Translations under genes and position numbers: made by a program
Shown: one piece after another, positions 26,072-37,548 of the stretch
Layout: each line of letters begins with the position of its first letter
How positions within the stretch are numbered: position 1 is the first letter of the stretch
Source: Camillea tinctor
Lineage: Eukaryota; Ascomycota; Sordariomycetes; Xylariales; Xylariaceae
Assembly: GCA_022578605.1 (NCBI GenBank)
Contig: MU394065.1
Location: 558,001 to 622,000 of the forward strand
DNA: 64,000 nt
Reading direction: 5' to 3'
The notes under the pieces: generated by a model
Database searches by the model: none
What the model was told of the DNA's origin: nothing
What the model saw: the letters and a program-made list of their open reading frames with translations, nothing else

Positions 26072-28655
26072 CTTGTTCTTTAGAATGGCAGTAGGGGAAA
26101 CGGGGCAATTTGAGGTTCTAGGCCTAAACTAATGGATCAAAATAATTTCGTCGTACAGATAGCTCTCTTAGGAAAAGATAGACTAGGAATATACCATCAA
26201 TGGGTGTCTAAGGAAAACCCGAAGAAGACGACAGCCATACTTATAAGAGTACTAAGAAAATTCGTAGATAGGTTCTACTCGGCAATGAAAAGCTCTTTTC
26301 TCATAACCTAATGCCTTCGTCCCTCCATGTTGCATGCAACCTGTTGCAGGAAGTGGGCCATCAGCACATGAGGATAAGCCTTACCTGTTCTAGCTTCCTG
26401 CTCGCAACATATTGGTCCGAGAAAGGCGACCACATGTGTGTTGCTTGAACCCGAAAGATGCACTAGGAAAATAAGCTAATGGGGAAAATGGGCTAGCATC
26501 AAAGGGAGTAGTCACTTTGGTAATATCGGGAAGTCATCGAGATATCAAAATGGGATGCCATGGTACATGGGTGTCAGAGTATACTACCCCTTTACAGAGA
26601 CGATACCATCCAACTTGGCAGCTGTGGCTTGAAGTTATACCGAGGCAATTTGAAGTAAATGGGGAAAAAAGGAAATGGGATAAGCTATCTAAAGTATACA
26701 AGTTTATCGGGACCGGTGAGAGCTGGAACCGGAAAACTCAGGTTAAAGGAGTCTGTCCAGAAAGCGTTTCATGCTCCAAGTGTGTGTACTCTATCCGGCA
26801 GCTGGTGTATAGTCGTAGGGAGAGGGATGTGATTTGATTTGAGGTTAGTGTGAAAACAGGTTATATTGATGTGAATCTGATTGGTCCAGTTAGCATAGCG
26901 CTCGTGAGACTCCTAGAATCCGGGTTGATGTTATATAGAGATACTTTGCAGGTACCCTGTTAACTGGGACTAGGTGGGTATAAAATGACAACACAAAAGC
27001 GTCAGCAGGTTGCCAAGAAGTTGGAGGAAAAGAGGTAGATAGATCGGCTCTGTCCCCGTGGACAATATACTTACATGGTGGTGAGGATGCATATCAAGTC
27101 ATCTTACCAAAAGTATCCCGGAGATATCACTGGATATTAAGAAGAATGTAAGGACTGCTCCTCTCTTATATCGAGGTATACAACAGCCCATCATAATCAT
27201 CTTGTTGAGCAAGACTGATGCCAATCAAGTCATCACTCGTTGGCTAATTAGGTAGTTAGCTCCAAGTTGCTCCGATTAACAGATGAGTCCCCATAGAATA
27301 CCTGCTACATTTAGTGTAATTTGTTTGAAATGTAGTGGGTAAGTAGTTCTAGAGAAGGCTTTGAGAAGAGGCCGAATTCGGCGAAGGCTATACGGAGAAA
27401 TTAGTATGACTTGATTTTCCTCCAGTTAAAGCGCGGAATTGAGGGATCAATAAGGTGACCAGGTTGATATTTTTATGTCATGTATAAAATGCACGTCTCC
27501 CGTGGAGCTGGTGTACTACACACATGACGTGAAGTTGTGCGGATTCACGCCCCTTGCCAATCAGATGGTCGATGTGGTAATGTGGGGGAATAGGGGGGGA
27601 GGGGAAGCGGAGGGGTGGTGGAGAGGGAGGTGAAGGTGGAGGAGGGGTGTGCTTAGGAATGTACCTAACCTGGTATGTACCTGGGTATTTTAACCGGATG
27701 GCATATTTCTATCAATTGCATGTCTAGGATGTATATCTCAAGTTGTGTGATGGTGGTGGTATTTAATATATATAGGAAGGGGTAAGAGAAAAGAATAAAA
27801 AAAATAAAGGGTCCCGTAGCTCGAGGAGACTTAAATTTCCTTCAATAAAAGAAACAATTGGGGTTATATTGTATGTATAGGCGGGGTCACTTTAACTATG
27901 GATACCAGGGAGTACCTAGTTCTCAGTGATTTCTCTTAGGTGGGGGCGGGGCACCTAGATTTAATCCATCAAGAACACGATGGGGGAGGGAGCGGGATGG
28001 TTTCGGCGAGCATTGCCCATTGGGCTATGTAACCTAACCTAACTTAGATACTTAGCTCAAGCCTCACCTACTCTACCCCTCCATCTTTCCCACTTCTCGG
28101 GTACCCGCATGAGAAATAAAACCCAGACCTTGTTATTTCCTTTCATCTTGATCATGAAAAGAGAAAAGGGGGAGAATAAAACAGTAGATTCCTAGTGAAC
28201 TTGGTATCAAACTCCAAGCTAATAATGGTAGGTGGTCTGTAATGCTATAACCTAACCTATATTAATGTTATAAGCCACAAGAAATGCCCCTGATCTACAT
28301 CTGCACAGGTCAAATGTGTGTTAGCTAGACTAACAACTAGGTACGCCAAAGAAACTCCCAATAGATGGGATATATCGTGTCATATGGATGCAAATATGAA
28401 CTAGGTACTGGGTATGTAGGTTAGCTAGAACCACCAATCGCCCTAAATTTCTCCGTCTAGTTAGGTACGTGCCTTGGTCGGGGTAGCTTTAAGGTACTCA
28501 GTTGTCCGTTGCAATATAGATATCGAACTACTTTCGATTTCTCACTTACATACTCCTTGCTCTCAACTCCATTGTGAGGTAACAGATGCTACCATTTTAT
28601 TAACACTTTCGTTATTGAGACCTCTAATTCAGTCTACAGCCTATAACATATCGAG
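26072..28655. other. Intergenic region between two divergent genes
   Basis: 2.6 kb that must hold the promoters of the aldolase (minus) and the Gfo/Idh oxidoreductase (plus). The only distinct element is a G-rich plus-strand segment at 27581-27650. Open frames here lack family features. Confidence 0.55.
27581..27650 (+). other. G-rich tract with quadruplex potential
   Basis: Several runs of three to seven G separated by short spacers (for example GGGGG, GGGGGG, GGGG) lie on the plus strand between the divergent aldolase and Gfo/Idh genes. No function is shown. Confidence 0.5.
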
Positions 28656-30046
28656 ATGACAGCCGAAGCAGCAAAGTCGGGGTCACCCGCCCCTCTGAAT
28701 GTGTTGATGGTAAGCCTCGATTCGCTACTATGAAGTGAACCTTAATAACCAACAAAAACTCAGGTTGGGACAGGCGAATACACAACAGGTTTCGTAGGGA
28801 GCGGAGCTTCTGGGTCTGATAAGAAAGTGGGAGTCGTAGGCTTGACTCTTTTCGATCTTCGACGGAGAGGAAAGGTTGACAAGCTGAGTATGGTTGGCAC
28901 AAATGGATCAAAGTTCCCTGCTATAAGTAAGCTTCTCATGACAGGAGACGTAATCTTAGCTTTCAACTAACACACATTCAAGGACAACACCTCGATACCA
29001 ATATTTCTAAGGTCTACAACGGCCTAGATTGCTCATTTGACTCTTACCCAGCAAACGACGCCAAGGACCCCGACGCATATAAAACAGCTATTGATGCGCT
29101 GAAGCCTGGTGACGCCATCACCATTTTCACCCCTGACACGACACACTTTCCCATAGCGCTATACGCCATAGAGCGCGGTATCCACGTGCTGATCACCAAG
29201 CCTGCCGTCAAGACCGTGGAGCATCACCAGGCGCTCATCGAAGCCGCCAAGAAACATAATGTCTACGTGTACGTCGAGCACCACAAGCGCTTCGACCCGG
29301 CCTACTCGGACGCCCGGTACAAGGCCCAGAAGTTGGGGGACTTCAACTACTTCTACAGCTACATGTCGCAGCCCAAGTTCCAGCTCGAGACCTTCAAGGC
29401 CTGGGCCGGCGTCGACTCGGACATCTCGTACTATCTCAACAGCCACCACATCGACATCTGCGACTCGATGGTGTCGCAGCTGGGGTTCGCGCCGGTCAAA
29501 GTGTCCGCCTCGGCCGCGAAAGGCATCGCGACCAGCCTCGGGTGCGACCCGGCGACCGAGGACACCATCACGGTGATGGTGACGTGGCAGAAGCGCGGGG
29601 ACCCCGGCAAGGTGGCCACGGGCGTGTACACGGCGTCGTGGACGGCGCCGCACAAGGCCGGCGTCCACTCCAACCAGTACTTCCACTACCTGGCCGCCGG
29701 CGGCGAGGTCCGCGTCAACCAGGCCAAGCGCGGCTACGACGTGGCCGACGACGCCGCCGGCCAGCTCGTCTGGTTCAACCCCTTCTACATGCGCTACGCG
29801 CCCGACGAGGAGGGCAACTTCAACGGCCAGACCGGCTACGGGTACGTCTCTTTCGAGAAGTTCGTCGACGGCTGCCGCGCTGTGAACGCGGGGACGCTGA
29901 AGACGGCCGATCTGGACGCTAGGGGCTTGCCCACGCTCAATAACACGATCGCTACGACGGCGATTCTGGAAGCGGGCCGGAGGAGCATCGATGAGGATCG
30001 CGAGATCAAGATTGAGATTAAGGACGGTGTGTGGAAGCTGGTTTAG
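28656..30046 (+). CDS. Gfo/Idh/MocA-family oxidoreductase (D-galacturonate reductase-like)
   Basis: Three exons, 28656-28709, 28764-28926 and 28983-30046, give 426 residues. Introns of 54 and 56 bp have GTAAGC donors and CTCAG/TCAAG acceptors. The first junction builds the Rossmann motif [13 protein letters not shown]. After [20 protein letters not shown] come [20 protein letters not shown] and LITKP, the family's (E)KP catalytic-lysine motif with Thr in place of Glu. [14 protein letters not shown] and [11 protein letters not shown] follow in the substrate domain. The long C-terminal beta-sheet domain, with [19 protein letters not shown], resembles fungal D-galacturonic acid reductases of this superfamily. 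The exact sugar substrate is inferred and uncertain. Exon 3 is very GC3-rich, suggesting good expression. The gene is convergent with the dioxygenase downstream. Confidence 0.93.
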
Positions 30047-30845
30047 GTGGTTTGAAGTGCTTGGGGGGGGGAGGGGTTGTGTCGTAAGCGGGCAGATGGA
30101 AAAGGGGATCGAACATAACCTACCTCACTAGGTTAGGTATCTAGGTTAGACAGCTGGTGACTGACCTAGAGAAACATATGGACTTATTTCATTAGTGGGC
30201 TTTTTACACCGCTCGAAATTTCTAGGCTGGTCAAGGAACGATTTTGTATTTAAAAGGGGGAAGTTTTGAAATCAAGGACGAAGGAGAATTTGGCTATCCT
30301 TAGGTATTTATACGCTCGTATCTGTTGAAATTCTCACACGAGGTTTTGGCAATAATGTCTGTATTTACGGACCCTTTCCCTGACATATAAAAACCTCGTG
30401 AATAACTCTTGTTGATAAAAGAAGACACTTATAGATACCTGTGACCATGGTCTTATCAGCCAATCCGTATATTTTCTCCTCTAGGTCGTTCAAGATGTAC
30501 ATCTAAGCATGTCTAATTCTGACGTGCCCCATAGCATGTAGACATATTTCACACGCGCATATCAAAAATGAAAATGGGTACATGAGGATCATTACAAAAT
30601 ATTTCATCATAAAATCGAGGCAGCTTTGAGGTGGTTGATACACAGTTTGTATTGGCGAATAAGTACATATGAAAAAGCTAATTTGTAGTGCGAGTAATCC
30701 GCATTGGCGAGCGTTCCCTTAGGAGAGAATAACGACTGTTCAATATCTGACTCATTTGTCTTTGTTCTTTCTATCCCTTCTTTCCATCCTCCTTTATCCG
30801 TTTTTACTCGTAGTAAATAAGAGCTTAGGCGAAAAAGAGAATAAT
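30047..30845. other. Intergenic, convergent 3' flanks
   Basis: Lies between the stop codons of the Gfo/Idh gene (plus) and the dioxygenase (minus). No gene is seen; CTAGGTTA-like words occur near 30120-30150. Confidence 0.6.
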
Positions 30846-32064
30846 CTATGCACCGACCGCAGTCTCCTTGAGCCCGTTAACCGTGACGGGAGCGGGAGCC
30901 GCCGCAACAGGGGCGACCTCGTCGTCCTCCTCGGTCATACCACCGAGGATCATGCTGCTGGGGGCGAGGGCCTGGAGCTCGGGGGGGCTCGTGAAGGCGA
31001 AGAACTTCTCGTCGTGCCACTGGCCGGCGGTGATGTGGCGGCCCTCGCTGTCGGTGAACATGGTGGCGTTCTCGGCGCGCAGGAAGTAGGCGATGGAGTA
31101 GCGGTGCTCGAGCGGGTCGAGCGGCACCACGCGGTGGATGCACGACTGCATCGTGTGCCCGCTGGCGAACCGCAGCGAGTCGCCCACGTTGACGACGGCC
31201 GTGCCGGGCCGCGGCTCCACGAACCCGAACTCGCGCGCGCCCGGGGGCCGGATCTGCAGGCCCCACTGCTCGCTGAAGAGCAGCGTCAGCGAGCTGATGT
31301 CCGTGTGCTTCTGGTGCCCGATGTTGTGGTCCTTGGCCGGGTCTGAGGGGATGTAGTGCATCATTGCGAGGGTGCTGGTCGACGGCCGGTCGTTGCGGTG
31401 CGAGTTCTCGAAGCGCGAGGCACCCGTGAGGCCGAGACCCGTGGAGAGCCCAGATAGGATCGCCTTGGTCACGATGTTAGAACCTGCGATGGCGTTCTCT
31501 AGAACCTTGATATCCGGGCTGTTCTTGATGACGGCCGGGATGTGTGGGCTGGACTTTTGGATTTCATCACGAGATACCTACAGTGGTGAAAATGTTAGTG
31601 AGGTAAGGGGCTTTTAGGGGGTAGGAGTGCTGGAGATCGCCTCTTCTTACTTTGATCATTTCGTATCCATCCTTGGTGTTCGCGAGGACGCCTGTACGTG
31701 AGCCTACTGGCTCGTAGCTATTTTGAGAATGTGTCAACGAGGGCAACGAAGACGGTTATTCGCTCGTTACATACCCAAGATGCGGGGATACCAGGCCAAA
31801 TTCATTCTTAGCCTCAAGGGGAGATTCGAAGAATCGGTGCATGAGCTTCAGTGTCTCCTGTTGGTCGTCGAGCATCCTACGACCGTCGATGTTCTGCAGG
31901 TCCAGGTAGAAGTACCCCTCGTCCTGGCAGCAACGAACTAGCCTCTCGAGCTCAGCTGGCTCCTGGGAGAGCAGCCTGCTGAAGTCGATCGTCTCCATAG
32001 GATAGACCGGGACCTTCTTGCCCTGCCATTGGACGGTCTGGGGGATTTCAGTTGAGATAGCCAT
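30846..32064 (-). CDS. 2-oxoglutarate/Fe(II)-dependent dioxygenase (isopenicillin-N-synthase-like)
   Basis: Three exons, 31775-32064, 31651-31717 and 30846-31577, joined across 57 and 73 bp introns (donors GTATGT and GTAAGA, acceptors AATAG and TGTAG), give 362 residues in one frame. The N-terminal DIOX_N part has VYPMETIDFSRLL and CCQDEGYFYLDL. The 2OG-FeII_Oxy core carries iron ligands His210 and Asp212 (KHTDISSL) and His267 (CIHRVV). Arg278-x-Ser280 (HRYSIAYF) would bind 2-oxoglutarate. Such enzymes hydroxylate or desaturate small molecules; the substrate is unknown. The start at 32064 is chosen because it directly precedes the conserved N-terminal domain, although an in-frame ATG exists at 32187. 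The Ala/Pro-rich C-terminal tail is not conserved in the family. No biosynthetic cluster partners such as PKS or NRPS are nearby. Confidence 0.93.
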
Positions 32065-34139
32065 AGTGAACTGCCCGCTATACAAGTTGCTGTACAAAGT
32101 TCTAAGGTCTTCAGGGTCAGCAGAAGAAGATAAGGATAGATATTCCGAGATATATGGAAAAGTATTTCTCCTGACAACCACCAGCACTTACAATAAAATT
32201 TCTGGTTGCCTCCTTTTTATAGGCTATCAAGATTGATAGCATCATCGGAGCACCCTCTTCCACTACCCTGGGATTCTTGGTGCGATCTTCCCCTTACCCC
32301 ACGCTACGTGCATTTATCCACCTGCACCTGGGATGCCACGACCTCCTCCTTCTCCTCCTTACTTGTTATCTGGCTGAACTTACACGACGATTTAGGTACA
32401 ACGATGACACTGTGCCAAGGACGGCAGATGGTGTTGTTGATCGTTTTGGGTGCACAAGAGCACTGCCAATCTGCGGAATATGCGATGATACAGCGGCGTT
32501 ATGCTTGTCGATGTCCGCACCCGCTAACTAGCTTTATCAATCCTCGCTGGTTCCTAAGTCTCATATACACTCATCAGAGTTAAGCGATTTATTACTATTA
32601 CGGCACGATTCCGTGTATTCCTCCTTTGGGACGATGACGAATTGGTCGAAACAGGAGTAGGTACTGGGTGCTCCATGGTTATGACGCTGTTATCGTCCCA
32701 TAAGAAGCGGAAAAGGAAAAGAAGATGGAGTTTTCGCGATGGGGTTTATCTCTCAATCTAGGTAAGTAACTAATTGCCATCGTATTTATTATATTTGATT
32801 AAGGATCAGATAGTAGTGTGGATATTGTGATAGCGAGGACCCTTATTGCGATTTATCCATTCCACTCTTACCTCTGAAAAGCAAGCTATGCTTCATCTAT
32901 GGAGGTTTCCCAAAGACGATGTAACTCGACCCAATATCATCGAGTTCAATTGACTGAGAGGAAGTTTCCTATCACTAGAAATAGGTAGGATCAATTGTCA
33001 TGGGCTGAGCTATCAAGCTTTCAAACTTTCATCAGTAGATGTAAGCCGCTGCGTGAGGTGACATACGCACTCGGAGCATGAAACAAATCATAGATGCATA
33101 CCTACCTCCTTAGCTACGTGGGAGGGTAACCACTCCTTTCACATTGGTTCCCACCCCGCTTGGCCCGAGGTCTGACTTGCGTATTGATTCGCTCCGGGCT
33201 TTGTTCCTTGCAGCGACGTCAATATATATCTAAGACTTGTTCGCCCAATCGACGATGAAAGCGGTATGATTAGTGGTGCGATATCTATACCTTAGAATGC
33301 AAATCTAATATCCACTTTTTCGAAGTTGTCACGACCCTGCATGAAGCCATTCTGACCATCGATGTTGCGTATTGCTCCTCGTAGATAGCCTATTATAGGC
33401 TGTCTATCTATGATGGGGAGACGGCGAATCTAGGGGCGAATTATAGCTGGTTTGCTTTTTACTATGATTGACTGAGCTCGTAGGGATGCACTCGCTCCTG
33501 ACATACGCAAGCTATCTAACTAGCCGGCTGCTATACTTACCTTCTTGCTGTAGGCTAAACTGCGAATGCAACCGGGAATGTTTTGCCTTTCTTAGACGTG
33601 GGGAAGTTGACACAACGTCCCGATGTAGAAGTGCAGGCGTGGTAGGCTAGGTATCTTTTGCATTCTGGGGTATGTTGCATGCAGGCATTTTGAGGTGGTT
33701 CTTTTGCCTCTATTGTTGGGAGTCGATGGCGTAGATAATGTGTTGGATTAAATGGTTGTATGTTGTAGACCCGTATGTTGTAGGTGTTGGGGAAAAGTTC
33801 TAGCTTATAACCTAGGCTCTGTCCGTCAGGCGGTGTTATTAGTGTAGAAATACCTAAAAGCTGAGCTGGACAGCTGGAGTAGATTAGATTAGATAAGCCA
33901 TAAAGATAATCGATAAACTTCACTATTATCCCGGTATCCCTAGGGTTTACCGAGTAAATATGGTCCGTGCACCCACCAAAGGACCCCACTCCACCTTTCA
34001 AGCCCTCACAAAAAAAAAAGAACTTTTTTATTACGAATTTCTTTTTTTTTTTTCTCGAAATTCACGATCTTCATCCCCTCGCGAAATCACCAACTCCAAC
34101 AACCATTTCATCACCAAACCACCATATCAATCGCCCAAG
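32065..34139. other. Intergenic between the dioxygenase and RPS19
   Basis: Two divergent promoters are expected here. A 148-codon open frame antisense at 33555-34001 has no family features and overlaps the RPS19 promoter, so it is not called. A T-rich run lies just before the RPS19 leader. Confidence 0.55.
33937..33948. promoter_or_regulatory. Telo-box-like CCCTAGGGTTT upstream of RPS19
   Basis: TCCCTAGGGTTT lies about 190 bp upstream of the RPS19 ATG; its complement contains AAACCCTA. Ribosomal-protein promoters in several fungi are bound by Tbf1 at ACCCTAA-like sites, so this is a candidate. The match is short and could be chance. Confidence 0.3.
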
Positions 34140-34886
34140 ATGACTGGAGTTCGTGACGTCGATGTGAGTATATAAAGTCCTCTGCAACAGGCTTTTAGCA
34201 GCCTCAACCTCAACGAATCAAAGCAAGCACCTTTCCAACGCAATGTCGATGGGAAATAGTAGCAGTGCGAGGGATCTGAAAAAATGATTCCTGTGACGGA
34301 GTTTTGCTAATATGGGTTTCGCCTCTCTAGGCGCAAGAATTCATCCGCGCCTATGCGGCTTTCCTGAAGCGTCAGGGAAAGCTCGCTGTGCCAGGTAAGT
34401 ATACTTCTACCCCCTAAATATATATATATATTTATTTATTTAATGACGGCCATGCTGACGGTGATCTAAACAGGTTGGGTTGACACCGTCAAGACCGGCC
34501 CCGGCAAGGAGCTGCCCCCCCAGGACCAAGACTGGTTCTACGTCCGCGCCGCTGCCATCGCCCGCCACATCTACATGAGAAAGACCGGTAATTATCCTCG
34601 GGCCCACGTCGATGCGCATGTACATCTTGTCTAACTTTCGATAGTCGGTGTCGGTCGTCTGTCCCGCGTTCACGGTGGTGCCAAGAACCGTGGTGTTCGC
34701 CCCTCCAGGCACGTCGATGCCAGCAAGGGTGTCGACCGCCGTGCCATCCAGGGTCTCGAGAAGCTCGGAATTCTCGAGCTCGATGAGGATAAGGGTGGCC
34801 GTAGAATTACCCAGCAGGGCCAGCGTGATCTTGACCGTATCGCTCAGACCGTGGCCGAGGCTGACGAGGAGGAGGAAGAGGAGTAA
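34140..34886 (+). CDS. rps19: 40S ribosomal protein S19 (eS19)
   Basis: Structural protein of the small ribosomal subunit, needed for 40S maturation. Four exons, 34140-34163, 34331-34394, 34474-34587 and 34645-34886, yield 147 residues, the normal size. The protein starts [20 protein letters not shown]. It has the conserved core [36 protein letters not shown] and [17 protein letters not shown], then [13 protein letters not shown] and [18 protein letters not shown]. It ends in a short acidic tail. Introns are 167, 79 and 57 bp; a first intron a few codons after the ATG and longer than the rest is common in fungal ribosomal-protein genes. All four joins keep the frame exactly. Confidence 0.98.
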
Positions 34887-35950
34887 ACTTGGTTATTCTA
34901 GGGCAGGCTAGGTGATGACACAATAACTTCCGGAAACAAAAATCCGGCGCAAAGGGATACGGCGTTCTGATGGTGATGGCACCGGCTTCAAAAGCATAGT
35001 GTGTTAAAAGAGATTCCCCATCAATACACAGAAATTTGCATAAGCAATATACGGATCTTTTTTTCCCTTTTTTCGCTCTTTCACTTCCTTCCAAGTCTTG
35101 ACGATAACCGTGATTTGAGTCTGGCTGAAAGAGAGTCCTTGTCCTGGTTCTACGTATGAAGTTTGTTATGTTTGATTCGTAGCAATGACTTTTTGATTTG
35201 GTGAGTGTTAACCTAGATAAAATACCAGACTACCAGATTGTATTTGAGGCGACGGACACGGACCCCTTTATTAAGGAGGCTGGTCAAGTAAGGCAGAAGA
35301 GTGAGCAGTCACTTTGTCGTCTTAATAGCCACCCACTGATCGGGCCTTGTCGTATGGCATTTTACTTAGCTTCCCAGAAATCTTCAATTACTGGTTCATG
35401 GAGCTGGTGATATATGCAGGCAGCAGGCAAAGTCACCAAGGCACCGTGCGACAGACCAAACCTCTCATTCGAGGGGAATCAAACACGGTGTGTCTAGGTC
35501 TAGGTCAGGGGTTGTTTCTGCGACAGGAAGGTGAATGCGAAGGGCTCCGCGCGGCTATTAGGCTTCGACCATGCGCGTACTTGGCCATTCAGGAGTCAGA
35601 GAACGACTGGGGTTCGGACTTCAGTTCATTGATTACCTGCTTTAACCTAGTACGATAGCTCTTCGTGCGATAGGTAATCTATTATTACTATATACCTCAG
35701 GGTCAGAGTTCTGGACTTGAGCGTGAGAGAAGTTGTTAGTCCGAGATTCAATGACTCTCTATAGAGTGAGTGCTACTTTTCTTAATGTTGAATTTGACTA
35801 TTTTTTATGTCGATGTAGGTATATGTTCACTAGAAATATATAGACTGTTGGCAGAGATAATTGCGACTAAATATAGGAAAGTCTCTGTAGGAACAAGAAA
35901 AACATATCATACCCAACCACCACCCCCTTAAGGGGAAACAAAAGACCCCC
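34887..35950. other. Intergenic, 3' flanks of RPS19 and the membrane-protein gene
   Basis: Convergent gene ends. No supported gene or repeat. Confidence 0.6.
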
Positions 35951-37548
35951 TCATCCAATGTTCGTCAAAACCGACCACATCATGGCATAGTATGCCACCG
36001 CAGCGATAAACATGTAGCCAAGATGCAGCTTGATGTTAGCGATGACGAACGTGAACACGGCACCAAACAACAACACAATGAGCCATGCACCCCAGTTGCT
36101 CAGCGTCCGCAGGTACAGAACCGAGAGCGGCACCGCTAGCAGCGTCGAGCAGACCAACGACATCACCACCCGGATCGTCCACCGGAGCCAGCGTGACGCC
36201 ATCTCCATCCGCGGGTCCTCCTCGCTGCCATCCGGAGGGGCCCTCCCGCCGCAGAGGTGCCGTAGACCGGTCTAGTGGGAGGGCAGTGGAGCCGCGGCAT
36301 TTGGTGTTATGGTTAGCTAGTGCTGCGTTGATGAGGGGGTGGGAAGTGGAGAAGAGAGAAGCGGATGCGTGACGCACAAGTACCCAGGACGTGTTCGTGT
36401 ACAGCACGTTCTCGAACCGCCTGTACAGCGTGTCCGGCCCGGTCGTAATCATGTCGTCGGCGGCGCGCCAGGCGTCCAGGGCCTCCTCGTCGAGGCCGTA
36501 CACGCTCCGCAACATCTCGAAGTGTGCTTCTTGCGCACGGGGCGACTCGGCCGGGAATCGTTTAAGGTCGTCTGCCCGGAGGCGAGCCTCCTCTGAATTC
36601 CATCGCGTTAGAGAGATGGTATGTAAATATTTTTTTTTTTTTTCATCCTCTTACGTTGGTATTTCATTATGCGGAAGCCATTCTCCATTAGGTTCTCCAT
36701 CTGAGCCGACAGGTCGTCCTGTTCCTTCCAAGGCCGCGGCGTTGACCTATAGTCGGGAGATCGGCTACATCGGGATATAAACTGCTCTTTGTCGAAGAAG
36801 AGAGTGTTCAGCCCCTTTTTATCCCCCTTTTCGGACGCCTTCGCGCAGATATTGGCGTATCCATCATCGATAGCGGAGAGCTGCAAAGTCATGTATACTA
36901 TATATAACGCCGGTCAGTCAGGAATTACCATACTGGAAAGCTATTTTACTCTTCACATTGCATTCTAGAAGGGTCAAAGGCTCATGCCCTTGATCTGGAG
37001 AGGCAGAAAGGGGTAATAAATGACTCGATATTTCCTTACTGTCGCCGATACTACTCAGGTGTCCGAACCCCCGGCGGTAGTTGATATTTGGATATTGCAC
37101 CTGTGACGCCGCCGCCGCGGGCAGGCCTTGCGGTTCATTTCTCACTTTAGAGGATCAGCAGTGCGAGTTGATAGTGGGACTTCTCTGTCAGGGGTTGACT
37201 TACGGACATCTTCATCAGTGTAGAATTCGCTCTTTTCGTCTCTACCCTTGGCTAAATGCTTTTTAGTATCAATTCAAAGTTCTGGACACGACCTCGCCTC
37301 TTACCATCGTTGATGAGCGAGTACCTACTCCGATAGCTTGAGTGCTGGGAGATGGAGGACTGGCTCTGATCCAGTGTAGAAGAATGGGTTTGGGACTGGG
37401 TTCGCTGTGTGTTAAAACTGCCACTGCTGCGAGGCTGCGGCTCCTGCAATGGCAGGATTGATGATTCATAGGACGAGTTAGCCATGTGAGAATGAAGTAT
37501 GGGTCCTCTCTGTACCCCGTTTTCCTTTGGCAAGAAATCGGGGTTCAT
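35951..37548 (-). CDS. Predicted membrane protein with C-terminal three-helix region (DUF6594-like)
   Basis: Six exons were assembled by hand: 37305-37548, 37204-37239, 36957-37144, 36655-36880, 36384-36592 and 35951-36271. They total 1224 nt, 407 codons plus stop, with every junction in phase. Introns are 65, 59, 76, 62 and 112 bp. The N-terminal third is a polar Ser/Gln-rich segment. The middle (LSAIDDGYANICAKASEKGD, QMENLMENGFRIMKY, FEMLRSVYGLDEEALDAWRA) looks helical and could be coiled coil. The last about 75 residues form three membrane segments (near 334-354, 358-377 and 384-404) without a loop domain, the arrangement typical of the fungal DUF6594 family (PF20237). Function is unknown. 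A start at Met22 (37485) is possible. The weakest joins are the 36-nt exon 2 and the last intron. Confidence 0.72.

Noticed and set aside
33555..34001. 148-codon frame antisense to the RPS19 upstream region
   Set aside because: No family features, and it lies in the expected RPS19 promoter.
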